Shown here piece by piece: positions 14,484 through 22,959 of a DNA stretch of 64,000 nucleotides. This DNA comes from Streptomyces avicenniae. Lineage in GTDB: Bacteria > Actinomycetota > Actinomycetes > Streptomycetales > Streptomycetaceae. Position 1 is the stretch's first letter. Each line of letters starts with the position of its first letter. Location: NCBI RefSeq assembly GCF_000719135.1, contig NZ_JOEK01000009.1, positions 558,001-622,000 of the forward strand. Reading direction: 5' to 3'. Both the position numbers and the translations under genes were made by a program. The notes below the pieces were generated by a model. It did no database searches, was not told the DNA's origin, and was given only the letters and a program-made list of their open reading frames with translations.

Positions 14484-15609
14484 ACTCCGCGCCGCCCTGG
14501 CGGACGGCCTCGCCGAGCACGGCACGCCGACCGACCCCGCATGGCGCGACGCCGTCAGGAGCGTCCCCCGCGAACTGTTCACCAGGGCCTACTTCACGCG
14601 GGTCGGCGACAGCTTCCCGGCCGGTTACCGGCCGATGCGCGAGGGCGAGCCGGGATGGCTGGAGGGGATCTACACGGACCAGACGCTCGTCACGCAGCTC
14701 GACGGTCGCGTCCGGCCCGACGACGTGGCCGGGGGCACCGTGACCGGCTCGCCCTCCTCGTCGTCCACCCTGCCGTCACTCGTGCTGCGCATGTGGCAGC
14801 AGTTGGGCGCCCACGCGGGCCACAAAGTTCTTGAGGTGGGCACGGGCACCGGCTACTCGACCGCCCTCGGCGCTCACCGGCTCGGCGACACGCGCCTCAC
14901 CAGCGTCGAGTACGACCCGGCCGTGGGCGAGGCCGCCGCGGCGGCGATCAGGGCAGCCGGGTACGCCCCGCGGCTGATCATCGGTGACGGGCTGCGCGGC
15001 GACCCGGACGGGGGACCGTACGACCGGGTGATCGCCACGTGCTCCGTCCGGTACATCCCGCTCCCGTGGCTGCACCAGGTGAGGCCGGGCGGCCGGATCC
15101 TGGTCACCCTGTCCGGCTGGAGCTACGCCAACGCGCTCGCGCTGCTCCACGTGACCGGGCCCGGTGAGGCGACGGGCCGGTTCCTGCCCGGCCACACCAG
15201 TTTCATGATCGCGCGCCCGCACGACCGCCCGCCCCGCCCGCACCTGGCCCTGCTGCCGGGCGAGGAGCGTCCGAGCCGGATCGACCCCGCGAAGCTCGAC
15301 GACTGGACCGGCGGTTGGGTCGCGCAGCTCGCGGCGCCCTCGGCCGAACGCCTGGGGGGCGGCGACCGTCAGATCCTTTGGGACGTGTCCACCGGATCGC
15401 AGGCCAGGACGGCGCCCCACCCCGACGGCGGATGGACCGTCGTCCAGCGCGGACCGGTGCGCCTGTGGGACCGGGTCGAACGCGCCGTTCAGCTCTGGCA
15501 GGCGGCCGGGGAGCCCCACCAGGAGAGGTTCGGCCTCACCGTGTCGGCGGCGGGGCAGCGTGTCTGGCTCGGCGACGACGACGGGCCCGGCTGGGATCTG
15601 CCGATCTGA
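14467..15609 (+). CDS. isoaspartyl-methyltransferase-like enzyme of the ATP-grasp peptide system
   Basis: A 380-residue SAM-dependent methyltransferase of the protein-L-isoaspartate O-methyltransferase type. LVTQL is followed by SPSSSSTLPSLVLRMWQQL and motif I VLEVGTGTGYSTALG (121-135), then TSVEYDP and VRPGGRILVTLSGW. The C-terminal extension of about 150 residues is typical of methyltransferases in graspetide operons (TIGR04188-like; ThfM of fuscimiditide). Those enzymes methylate an Asp in the crosslinked loop, which then closes to an aspartimide. The GTG at 14467 follows GGAGAAAGG and overlaps the maturase gene. Confidence 0.9.
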   Translation: MSTAAELRAALADGLAEHGTPTDPAWRDAVRSVPRELFTRAYFTRVGDSFPAGYRPMREGEPGWLEGIYTDQTLVTQLDGRVRPDDVAGGTVTGSPSSSSTLPSLVLRMWQQLGAHAGHKVLEVGTGTGYSTALGAHRLGDTRLTSVEYDPAVGEAAAAAIRAAGYAPRLIIGDGLRGDPDGGPYDRVIATCSVRYIPLPWLHQVRPGGRILVTLSGWSYANALALLHVTGPGEATGRFLPGHTSFMIARPHDRPPRPHLALLPGEERPSRIDPAKLDDWTGGWVAQLAAPSAERLGGGDRQILWDVSTGSQARTAPHPDGGWTVVQRGPVRLWDRVERAVQLWQAAGEPHQERFGLTVSAAGQRVWLGDDDGPGWDLPI

Positions 15610-15634
15610 GGCGCCCGCGTTCCTGCGGGACGGG

Positions 15635-15664
15635 CCAGGGCCGTCGCTCAAGTGACGGGCCTGG
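15635..15664. terminator. hairpin terminator after the graspetide operon
   Basis: CCAGGGCCGTC at 15635-15645 pairs with GACGGGCCTGG at 15654-15664 with a single mismatch and an 8-nt loop. It starts 26 bp after the methyltransferase stop. Confidence 0.55.
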
Positions 15665-15742
15665 TCCGCCCCATGGGTGTTCCGGGTTCGGTGGAGCAAT
15701 GTTCACCTGGGCATACGAGTCCTTGGTGTGATCATCATCCGA

Positions 15743-17446
15743 ATGGCACGTAGAGTTGCCAAGGTGAATGGTGACAACGACGTTGACCCCGAGCTGCCGA
15801 TGCTGACGGCCGCCCAGGCCGTGCGCCTGCGAACGCTCGCCGCCCCGCACACCGCGCACGTCCAAGGCGTCTCCCTGCACAACCTGGCGTACCTGTGCCG
15901 CCAGGCCCCGGAGGACCACTGGCCGGAACTGGTGCGGACGCACTTCGCGCAGCTGCGGCAGGCGGGTCAGGGCGACGAGAGCCCCGCCGAGCTGCTGAGC
16001 GGCGTGCACGCGCGCCTGCTGCCCGCCGACGCGCTCACCCCCGAACTCGCCGCGGCCATGCGCTACGCACGCCCCGTCGCCGAAGGGCTCGTCCTCGTCC
16101 ACGCCCACGACGCGCCCACCACCATCCGCACGCTCACCGACTCCGACGTCGAGCGCGCCGGGCACGAGGCGCTGAGCCAGGCGGCGTTCGCGAACCTGGC
16201 GCGTGTCCCCGTCAACCACGACGTGGTGACCGTGTCGGACGGCGCGTCGCTGCACTCCGTCCACGGCGACTCGCCGTTCGTCGCGAGCAAGGCGCTCATC
16301 CTGTCCCAGCTGGCCGAGGAGCTGACCGGGGAGGCGCTGCCGGACGCCGGGGCGCTCGTCGTCGTGCCGACGCGGCACCTGCTGGCGTACCACCCGATCA
16401 CCGACGGATCGGTCGTCGGCGCGCTCAACGACCTCGCCTCGTACGCCCTGGGCGCCTACCAGGACGGGCCGGGGCCGCTGTCCCCCCGTGTCTACTGGTG
16501 GCATCGGGACCGCCTCACCTCGCTGTCGGTCTTCGACGGCGAGAGCCGCGTCTTCTCGCTCGAACCACCGGCCGAACTGCTGGGCGTCATGCGGAGCCTG
16601 GTCCGGCTCGACACCGCCGGGCGGCTCGCCCGCCGCGCCCCGGACAAGGCGCCGGACGACGAGACGCTGACCCGCACCGTCGCCGACGCGGTGGCCGGGC
16701 TCGCGCGGGACCCGTCGGGGCTCGCCGGGGCCTTCGCCGCCACGCTCGACCTGGCGTACGTCCGCAGCGCCGCCGACCCCCACCTCGCGGGCATCGACGC
16801 CTGGGACGCGTGGGCCGCCGCCGTGCAGCTCGGCACCGCGCTGTTCACCGGGACGGGCGCGCTGGACTGCCGTCTCGGCGAGGACCTCGTACGCCCACTG
16901 CCCGCCCTCCCCGCGGCGCCGCCGCCGGACGCCCGCGCCTGGCTCGACGCCTTCTACCTGGCGCTCGTGTGCCGCCAGCGGGACCGCCTCGGCCGTCTGT
17001 GCCAGGTGCCGTTCGAGGCGCTGCGGCAGGACAGCTCGGCCGACGCGTACGTCCTGCACTGGATCGACACGCTGCGGTCGTACGTCACCCAGCGCCCGAT
17101 GGACGAGATCGCGAACAAGCTGACCGCCACCATCAAGGCGTCCTGGCCCGAGGCCGCGGTGCGGACGCCGAAGAGCCTCGTGGACCGGATCGACTACCAG
17201 CCGGTCGCGCTCTTCCACCGTCTGATCACCCGCAATCACGCGGCCTTCGCCGAGACGCTGGCCGAGGCCGTCGAGCGCCACGGGACGTACTGGGCCGGGT
17301 CGGCGGCGCCGCGCGCCCACGTGGCGCTCGGGCCGCTGGCGATCGCGTGCCTGGCGTACGACGACGGGTTCCCGCTCCCCGCGAGGCAGCGGTTCCTGCC
17401 CGGGTACCTGCTCAACCGGGAGCGCATCGAGTCGATCCCCGGCTGA
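15743..17446 (+). CDS. DUF1444-like / immunity 49 (Imm49) fusion protein
   Basis: From the ATG at 15743 it is 567 residues. The middle part (VVTVSDGASLHSVHGDSPFVASKALIL, VVPTRHLLAYHPI, VYWWHRDRLTSLSVFDGESRVFSL) resembles DUF1444/YtpQ-type domains. The last 250 or so residues (WLDAFYLALVCRQRDRLGRLC, LHWIDTLRSYV, ALGPLAIACLAYDDGFPL, FLPGYLL) match Imm49, an immunity-protein family of bacterial polymorphic toxin systems. No toxin gene is adjacent, so it may act against imported toxins or have a separate housekeeping role. The start is uncertain because neither ATG 15743 nor the nearby GTG has a good ribosome site. Confidence 0.75.
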   Translation: MARRVAKVNGDNDVDPELPMLTAAQAVRLRTLAAPHTAHVQGVSLHNLAYLCRQAPEDHWPELVRTHFAQLRQAGQGDESPAELLSGVHARLLPADALTPELAAAMRYARPVAEGLVLVHAHDAPTTIRTLTDSDVERAGHEALSQAAFANLARVPVNHDVVTVSDGASLHSVHGDSPFVASKALILSQLAEELTGEALPDAGALVVVPTRHLLAYHPITDGSVVGALNDLASYALGAYQDGPGPLSPRVYWWHRDRLTSLSVFDGESRVFSLEPPAELLGVMRSLVRLDTAGRLARRAPDKAPDDETLTRTVADAVAGLARDPSGLAGAFAATLDLAYVRSAADPHLAGIDAWDAWAAAVQLGTALFTGTGALDCRLGEDLVRPLPALPAAPPPDARAWLDAFYLALVCRQRDRLGRLCQVPFEALRQDSSADAYVLHWIDTLRSYVTQRPMDEIANKLTATIKASWPEAAVRTPKSLVDRIDYQPVALFHRLITRNHAAFAETLAEAVERHGTYWAGSAAPRAHVALGPLAIACLAYDDGFPLPARQRFLPGYLLNRERIESIPG

Positions 17447-17482
17447 GGAGCGCGGGGCGGCGGGGCGGCGCGGCGTCCGGGG

Positions 17483-17875
17483 TCAGGGGCAGCGGGTGGC
17501 GAGGACGCAGAACTCGTTGCCCTCCGGGTCCACGAGCACGACCCAACTCGCGTCGCCCTGGCCGACGTCGGCGTGCCGCGCGCCGAGTCCGAGCAGGCGG
17601 GCGACCTCGTCGGCCTGCTCCCTGTCGGTGGGGTTCACGTCGATGTGGAGCCGGTTCTTGACGGTCTTGCCCTCGGGGACGCGCGCGAAGGTCAGCATCG
17701 GGGGCACGGGGCCGGGGCGGCTCTTGCCCTCGGGCACGGCCGGGGAGCCGATGAGGACGACGCCGTCCTCCTCGTCCTCGTCCTGCACCTCGTAGTCGAG
17801 GACGGCGCACCAGAAGTGGGCGAGACCGGCCGGGTCGGCGCAGTCGATGACCATCTCGGTGAACTTGCTGGCCAT
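17483..17875 (-). CDS. VOC-family (glyoxalase-like) protein
   Basis: A 130-residue vicinal-oxygen-chelate protein: FTEMVIDCADPAGLAHFWCAVLDYEV at the start, RLHIDVNPTDREQADE in the centre and VLVDPEGNEFCVLA at the end. This is the Glyoxalase_6-type pattern, with two beta-alpha-beta-beta-beta repeats and possible metal ligands His and Glu. The substrate is unknown; relatives include glyoxalase, dioxygenase and antibiotic-binding proteins. A similar paralogue lies at 37935. It is convergent with the Imm49 gene. Confidence 0.88.
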   Translation of the reverse strand: MASKFTEMVIDCADPAGLAHFWCAVLDYEVQDEDEEDGVVLIGSPAVPEGKSRPGPVPPMLTFARVPEGKTVKNRLHIDVNPTDREQADEVARLLGLGARHADVGQGDASWVVLVDPEGNEFCVLATRCP

Positions 17876-17975
17876 GTCTGGACCTCCCGGTCGCGGCCTG
17901 GCGGGTCCGCCGAGCGGCCCGGCGGGATCGCCGCACAGTGTAGGCGGGCCGGGTGACCCGGGGGCGGTGGCGGGC

Positions 17976-18683
17976 TCAGCCGTTCCTGACGGCCGCCGCG
18001 ATCTCGGCGGGTGACGCGTTCCAGGGCGCGCCGTGGCCCGGGAGCACCCAGGACGCGTCCAGACCGGCGATCCGGTCGAGGGAGGCGAGCGCCTGTGCCG
18101 GGTCGTCGGTGAAGGGCGCGGGCTGGGGTCCTGTGCGGCCGGTGAGGACGTGCCGTGTGGTCAGGGCGTCGCCCACGAACACCGCCTCGGCGAGCGGGAC
18201 ATGGATCGCCACGCTGCCGGGCGAGTGTCCCGGCATGCCGACGATCACGGGGCTGCCCGGCAGGTCCAGGACGTCGCCGTCGGCGACCTCCGTGACCTCG
18301 GCGAGGTAGCGGGGGCGCATGCCGTTCTTGCGGAGGCTGTACGTGAGGAACCCGAGCGTCGCGAGCGGGCGCATGGGGCCCGCGGGGGTCTTGGGCTTGT
18401 CCCCGGTACGGGCGCGGGCGGCGTCGGCGGCGTGCACGAAGACGGGCACGCCGTGCTCGCTGCGCAGGCGCTCGGCGAAGCCGATGTGGTCGGAGTCGCC
18501 GTGCGTGAGCACGAGGCCGCGGATGTCGTCGGCGGACTTGCCGAGGGAGCGCAGTTCGCGCTGGAGGTCCTGCCAGTGGCCGGGCAGGCCCGCGTCGATG
18601 AGGGTGATGCCGTCGGGGGTGTCGATGAGGTAGCTGGCCACCACGTCGCTGCCGAGGCGGTGCAGGTGGGGTGCGAGCTTCAT
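17976..18683 (-). CDS. MBL-fold metallo-hydrolase
   Basis: A 235-residue metallo-beta-lactamase-fold hydrolase. The metal motif is LVLTHGDSDHIGFA (H61, D63, D65, H66), where the usual second His of HxHxDH is Asp. GMPGHSPGSVAIH, VFVGDALT and LPGHGAPW supply the later ligands. Such proteins are thioesterases, lactonases or detoxifying hydrolases. It is divergent from the TetR gene at 18778, with a palindrome between them that suggests TetR control. The ATG at 18683 is followed directly by the conserved N-terminus. Confidence 0.9.
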   Translation of the reverse strand: MKLAPHLHRLGSDVVASYLIDTPDGITLIDAGLPGHWQDLQRELRSLGKSADDIRGLVLTHGDSDHIGFAERLRSEHGVPVFVHAADAARARTGDKPKTPAGPMRPLATLGFLTYSLRKNGMRPRYLAEVTEVADGDVLDLPGSPVIVGMPGHSPGSVAIHVPLAEAVFVGDALTTRHVLTGRTGPQPAPFTDDPAQALASLDRIAGLDASWVLPGHGAPWNASPAEIAAAVRNG

Positions 18684-18740
18684 GGGGGGTCTCCGGGGGG
18701 TGGTGCTGGCGACGTACGATGGCTAAGGTACGTAGCTATG

Positions 18741-18761
18741 ATGGCTAACGTCAATAGCCAT
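18741..18761. promoter_or_regulatory. palindromic TetR-type operator
   Basis: ATGGCTA at 18741-18747 and TAGCCAT at 18755-18761 form a perfect 7-bp inverted repeat around a 7-bp centre. Half-site echoes (GATGGCTA around 18718-18725, TAGCTAT at 18733-18739) lie next to it. It sits between the divergent MBL and TetR genes, 16 bp before the TetR ATG, where it could block both promoters. Confidence 0.65.
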
Positions 18762-18777
18762 CGACCGGGAGGCCGAC

Positions 18778-19329
18778 ATGCCGACGCCCGAGAAGACCTC
18801 GCTCGGCGCGATCGTCGCCGCGGGCCGCGACCTGCTGGAGGTCGGCGGCCAGCAGGGGCTGACGATGCAGGGCGTCGCCGAGCGCGTGGGCGTGCGGGCG
18901 CCGTCGCTCTACAAGCACGTCGGCAACCGCGCCGCCCTGCTCGCCGCCGTCGCCGAGGCCACCGTCGCCGACCTGACCGCCCGGCTGGAGGCGAGCGACG
19001 GCTCGATCGAGGAACTGATGCGCCGCTACCGGACGTTCGCCCATGACCGGCCGGAGGGCTTCCGGCTGATGCACGCGCACTCGCCCCGCGCCCGGCCCTC
19101 GGACCTCGCCCGCGCCGCCGACCCGGTCCTGCGCGCCTGCGCGGCGCTCGTCGGCGAGCGCGACGCGCTCAACGGCGCGCGCCTGCTGACGGCCTGGGCG
19201 ACGGGGTTCCTGGAGATGGAGCTGAACGGCGCCTTCCGCCTCGGCGGCGACGTGGAGGAGGCGTTCGAGTACGGCCTGACCGGCATCCGCCGCGCCCTCG
19301 CGGACGGACACCGGCCCCCGTCGCCCTGA
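18778..19329 (+). CDS. TetR/AcrR-family transcriptional regulator
   Basis: A 183-residue regulator with an N-terminal helix-turn-helix (LGAIVAAGRDLLEVGGQQGL, MQGVAERVGVRAPSLYKHVGNR) and a C-terminal ligand domain of the WHG/TetR_C type (HDRPEGFRLMHAHSPRAR, LLTAWATGFLEMELNGAFR). GGGAGG precedes the ATG. Divergent placement from the MBL hydrolase and the palindrome upstream point to repression of both genes, relieved by a substrate of the hydrolase. Confidence 0.92.
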   Translation: MPTPEKTSLGAIVAAGRDLLEVGGQQGLTMQGVAERVGVRAPSLYKHVGNRAALLAAVAEATVADLTARLEASDGSIEELMRRYRTFAHDRPEGFRLMHAHSPRARPSDLARAADPVLRACAALVGERDALNGARLLTAWATGFLEMELNGAFRLGGDVEEAFEYGLTGIRRALADGHRPPSP

Positions 19330-19377
19330 CGAGGCGATGACGCACGCCCCGCGCGCCGGACGCCGCCCGGCCGCCCC

Positions 19378-21897
19378 TCAGCCGCGCGCGCCCTCCCGCG
19401 CCCCGAGGAGCGGCAGGCCCGCCGCGTACCGCCGGAAGAAACCGGCGGTCGGGGTGTCGGCCGCCGCGACGTCGTCCGGGGTGCCCTCCGCGACCACCGC
19501 TCCCCCGGCGGGCCCGGCGCCCGGCCCCAGGTCGATCACCCAGTCCGCGGACGCGGCCACGGAGATGTCGTGCTCCGCCACGACCACGGTGTTGCCCGAG
19601 TCGAGCAGCACGTCGAGCGCGTCCACCACACGCTGGACGTCGGAGGGGTGCAGGCCGGAGACGGGCTCGTCCAGGACGACGAGCCCGGCCTTGCGGCTCG
19701 CGGCCCCGCGCTGGATCGCGGACGCCAGCTTCAGCCGCTGCGCCTCGCCGCCGGACAACTCCGTCGCGCTCTGGCCGAGTTGGAGATAGCCGAGCCCGAC
19801 CTGGTGCAGGGCCCCCAGGGTCTCCATGAGCAGCCGAGGCGCGGGGAAGCGCTCCACGGCCTCGGCGACGGTCAGGTTGAGCACCTCGTCGATGGCCAGC
19901 CCGCGATACGTGATCTCCAGGGCCTCCGGCCGGTAGCGCCGCCCCTCGCACGCGTCGCAGACCACCCACACGTCGGGCAGGAAGTGCATATCGACCAGCG
20001 TGCGGCCGTAGCCGGTGCAGGTCTCGCAGCGCCCGCCGCCCGCGGTGTTGAAGCTGAACCAGGACGCGTTCAGCCCACGCCCGCGCGCCGTGCCGGTCTC
20101 GGCGAACAGCTTGCGGATCACGTCGAACGCCTTGCTGTACGTGGCCGGGTTGGAGCGCGGGGTCCGCCCGAGCGGCTCCTGATCGACCACCGCGACCCAG
20201 CCGAACCGGCCGAGGCCCTTCACCTCCCGCACCGTGTCCGTCGCCGTCCCGTTCAGCGCCGCCGCCACGCCCTCCCCGAGCGCGCCGAGCAGGCTGCTCT
20301 TGCCGCTGCCGCTCACCCCGGTCAGGCAGGTGAGACGACCGGCGGGGAGACGTACCAGCTCCGCGGTGACGTTGTGCGCGCGCAGCCCGCGCAACTCCAC
20401 CCAGCCGGTGCTGCCCCCGACCGGGCGGCGGGCGCGGCGCAGCCGCGGTCCTTCACCGGCGAGATAGCGGCCGGTGAGCGACAGGGGGTGGGCCGCGGCC
20501 TTCTCGGGCGGGCCCGACACCAGCACCTCGCCGCCGAGGCGGCCCGCTCCAGGACCCATGTCGATCAGCCAGTCGGCGCGGGCGATCAGCTCGGGGTCGT
20601 GCTCGACGAGCAGCACGGTGTTCCCGGCCTCGCGCAACTCCAGGGCGATGTCGAGCAGATGGGCCTTGTCCGCCGGGTGCAGCCCGGTCCCCGGCTCGTC
20701 GAGGACGAAGGTGATGCCGCTCAGCTCGGTACTGAGCTGCGCGGCGAGCCGGGTGCGCTGGGACTCGCCGCCGGAGAGCGTCGCCGCGCTCCTGGACAGC
20801 TGGAGGTGGGCCAGGCCGAGCCGGTCGAGGATGCCGAGCCTGCGTCCCAGGTCCTGGAGCAGCGGCTCGCCCACCTCGCGCTGGCGGGCGCCGAGTTCGT
20901 CCCCCACGCGCCCCGCCCAGGCGCGCACCTCCCGTACCTCCACCTCCAGCAGGTCCGGGTACGCCAGCCCGCCGAGCCGCACCGACCTGGCCACCGCGTC
21001 GTAGCCGCTGCCGCCGCAGGTCTCGCAGGGGCGCTTGCGCATGTAGGGGAGGTAGCGCTGCTTGGCGCTGGACGTCTGGGCGTTCACGAACACCCGCTCC
21101 ACCTCGGCGAGCGCGCCCCGCAGCGGCTGGACCGAGGTGTAGGTCATGACGGCCGTCTCGTTCTTGTTCGGCATCTCGACGGTCGCCTCGATCGTCTCGT
21201 CACCCGTGCCGAAGAGCACTTCGTGGCGGAACTGCTCGGGCAGCGACCGCCACGGCAGGGCGAGGTCCACGCCGCGCTTCTCGGCCAGGGCGGGCACGAA
21301 CGCGTGCTCCCCGGAACGCCACTTGGCGAACCAGGCCGAGGCCCCGTCGAACAGCGGAAGCTCCGGGCGCGTGATGATCAGGTCCTCCTGCGCCTGCCAG
21401 CGTCCGCCCACCCCGTGGCAGTCCGGGCAGCTGCCTTCGGGCGTGTCGCGGTCGAAGTGGGCGGTGGTCAGGTGTCCGTCCACGAGCCGGGTCGCCGGGT
21501 CGTCGGCGATCGCCGGGAGGCGCGAGTACAGCAGCCCCAGGTGGCCGTCGATGCCGGTGATCGTCGCGACCGTGGAGCGCGGGTTGCGGTTCAGGCGGCG
21601 CTGATCGACGGCGAGCGTCGGGCCGAGCCCGAGGATGCGGTCCACCTTGGGCCGGTTGCGCTGGGTGATGTACTGCCGCACGAACGGCGACAGCCCCTCC
21701 AGGTAGCGCAGTTGGGCCTCGCTGTGCAGGGTGTCGATGGCCAGCGAGGTCTTGCCGCTGCCGCTCACCCCCGTGAAGGCGACGAGTCGGCCCTTGGGGA
21801 TGCTCACGGACACGTCCCGCAGGTTGTTGGTCCTGGCTCCCACCACGTCGATGGTCCCGAACCCCGTGTGCGCGGGGTCCCCTGGAATTGCGGTCAC
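19378..21897 (-). CDS. UvrA-like ABC ATPase (UvrA2/DrrC-type, shortened)
   Basis: An 839-residue protein with two ABC ATPase modules. Module 1 has Walker A FTGVSGSGKTSLA, signature LSGGESQR and FVLDEPGTGLHP; module 2 has LTGVSGSGKSSLLG, signature LSGGEAQR and VVLDEPVSGLHP. Zinc-finger cysteines are CPDC, CETC, and CETC with CDAC. It is about 100 residues shorter than housekeeping UvrA, as in UvrA2/DrrC proteins that lack the UvrB-binding domain and are linked to drug resistance rather than ordinary repair. The GTG at 21897 follows GGAAGAA; the longer frame overlaps the neighbouring gene. Confidence 0.9.
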   Translation of the reverse strand: MTAIPGDPAHTGFGTIDVVGARTNNLRDVSVSIPKGRLVAFTGVSGSGKTSLAIDTLHSEAQLRYLEGLSPFVRQYITQRNRPKVDRILGLGPTLAVDQRRLNRNPRSTVATITGIDGHLGLLYSRLPAIADDPATRLVDGHLTTAHFDRDTPEGSCPDCHGVGGRWQAQEDLIITRPELPLFDGASAWFAKWRSGEHAFVPALAEKRGVDLALPWRSLPEQFRHEVLFGTGDETIEATVEMPNKNETAVMTYTSVQPLRGALAEVERVFVNAQTSSAKQRYLPYMRKRPCETCGGSGYDAVARSVRLGGLAYPDLLEVEVREVRAWAGRVGDELGARQREVGEPLLQDLGRRLGILDRLGLAHLQLSRSAATLSGGESQRTRLAAQLSTELSGITFVLDEPGTGLHPADKAHLLDIALELREAGNTVLLVEHDPELIARADWLIDMGPGAGRLGGEVLVSGPPEKAAAHPLSLTGRYLAGEGPRLRRARRPVGGSTGWVELRGLRAHNVTAELVRLPAGRLTCLTGVSGSGKSSLLGALGEGVAAALNGTATDTVREVKGLGRFGWVAVVDQEPLGRTPRSNPATYSKAFDVIRKLFAETGTARGRGLNASWFSFNTAGGGRCETCTGYGRTLVDMHFLPDVWVVCDACEGRRYRPEALEITYRGLAIDEVLNLTVAEAVERFPAPRLLMETLGALHQVGLGYLQLGQSATELSGGEAQRLKLASAIQRGAASRKAGLVVLDEPVSGLHPSDVQRVVDALDVLLDSGNTVVVAEHDISVAASADWVIDLGPGAGPAGGAVVAEGTPDDVAAADTPTAGFFRRYAAGLPLLGAREGARG

Positions 21898-22013
21898 TCT
21901 TCTTCCAACCTTCTGGCGGTGCGACGCGGCGCGGCACACCGCGACTCGATACGACGGGCGTGGGGGCGTGAGGGCGTGGGCGGGGAGCCTCCCGCCCACG
22001 CCAGGGGGAGCGG

Positions 22014-22544
22014 TCAGGTCCCGGAGGCCGCCATGAGCTTCGCGACGTCGGGGGCGTACGCGGTCATCCAGTGCGGACGGAGCCGGTAGTAGACCACCTC
22101 GTTGTCCCAGTCGAAGACGTCGTCGCCGTAGAAGTCCTTGAGGTACGCGAGGAACTTCGGCCATTCCGCGGCCGGTTCGCCGCCTCGGGGGTTGAGGACC
22201 TCGACCGTGCCGTGCGTGAACACGCCCAGGTCCTCGCCGCGCAGGTGTGCGGCGCTGGCGGCGGGCCGTGCGGCGAGGTGACGGGCCTTGGCGGCGTCGC
22301 GCGCGGTGCCGAAGTGCCACGTGCCGTGCAGGAAGTGGCCGTCCACCCCGCTGATCCGCGGCTCGCCGTTCGCCGTCACGGTGGACAGGGCGAGGGTGCA
22401 CATGCCGGTGAGGAGGCGGGTGAGCTGCCCGGCGTCCAGCGTGCGCTCGGCGCTGACGATCGAGCGGAGGTGCGAGGTGGAGCGGGAGAGCGAGGCGTCG
22501 AGGAGGGCCTGCAGCTCTTCGAGCTCTTGTGGCGTTTCGCGCAT
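22014..22544 (-). CDS. pyridoxamine 5'-phosphate oxidase-family flavin/F420-binding protein
   Basis: A 176-residue split-barrel protein: LTRLLTGMCTLALSTVTANGEPRISGVDG is the first barrel sheet, followed by GTWHFGTARDAAKARHLAARP and GVFTHGTVEVL. The fold binds FMN, haem or F420; the exact cofactor is unclear. The ATG at 22544 is chosen because the upstream extension to 22871 has no support and AAGGAC lies just before. It lies 116 bp upstream of the UvrA-like gene on the same strand, so the two may share a transcript. Confidence 0.85.
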   Translation of the reverse strand: MRETPQELEELQALLDASLSRSTSHLRSIVSAERTLDAGQLTRLLTGMCTLALSTVTANGEPRISGVDGHFLHGTWHFGTARDAAKARHLAARPAASAAHLRGEDLGVFTHGTVEVLNPRGGEPAAEWPKFLAYLKDFYGDDVFDWDNEVVYYRLRPHWMTAYAPDVAKLMAASGT

Positions 22545-22959
22545 GAGGGTCCTTGTCTGTGCGTGGAGAACCGGTCCGCGTCCACCCTCGACGCCGACCG
22601 GTGGGGCCATGCTCGGAGCCATACCAGACACCTTGTGTCCGGATTCCTCGGCCGATTCGCGGATGTCGCCTCTCCGCTTCCCCTGCCACGGCGCGGTCCT
22701 GGAGTCCTGGGGACACTCGCGGACCGACATTTCAGCGCGTGTTCCCCCCGGGTGAACACGCCCGCCGAATGCCTCGAACGGACGCGTGGGGCGTACGGCG
22801 CCGCGGCGCCCGGGCTGGCCAGGGGTTTCCGTCGTACATCCATTGTCCCGGCAGGGAGAGGCCCCTGTCACCGTTCCCCGGAATGATCTTTATGCCCGGA
22901 ATGCCCCCTAGGGTGAGGGCGGCGGGGACAACCCCCGCGTCAGAGAGAGGAGTTCGAGG
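22545..22959. other. 415-bp divergent intergenic region, no gene seen
   Basis: This separates the PPOX-type gene (minus) and the DUF6624 gene (plus). Frames give only Arg/Ser/Pro-rich translations. It presumably carries both promoters; a slightly AT-richer patch near 22883-22912 is the best candidate for the plus-strand promoter, but no convincing -10/-35 pair was identified. Confidence 0.45.
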
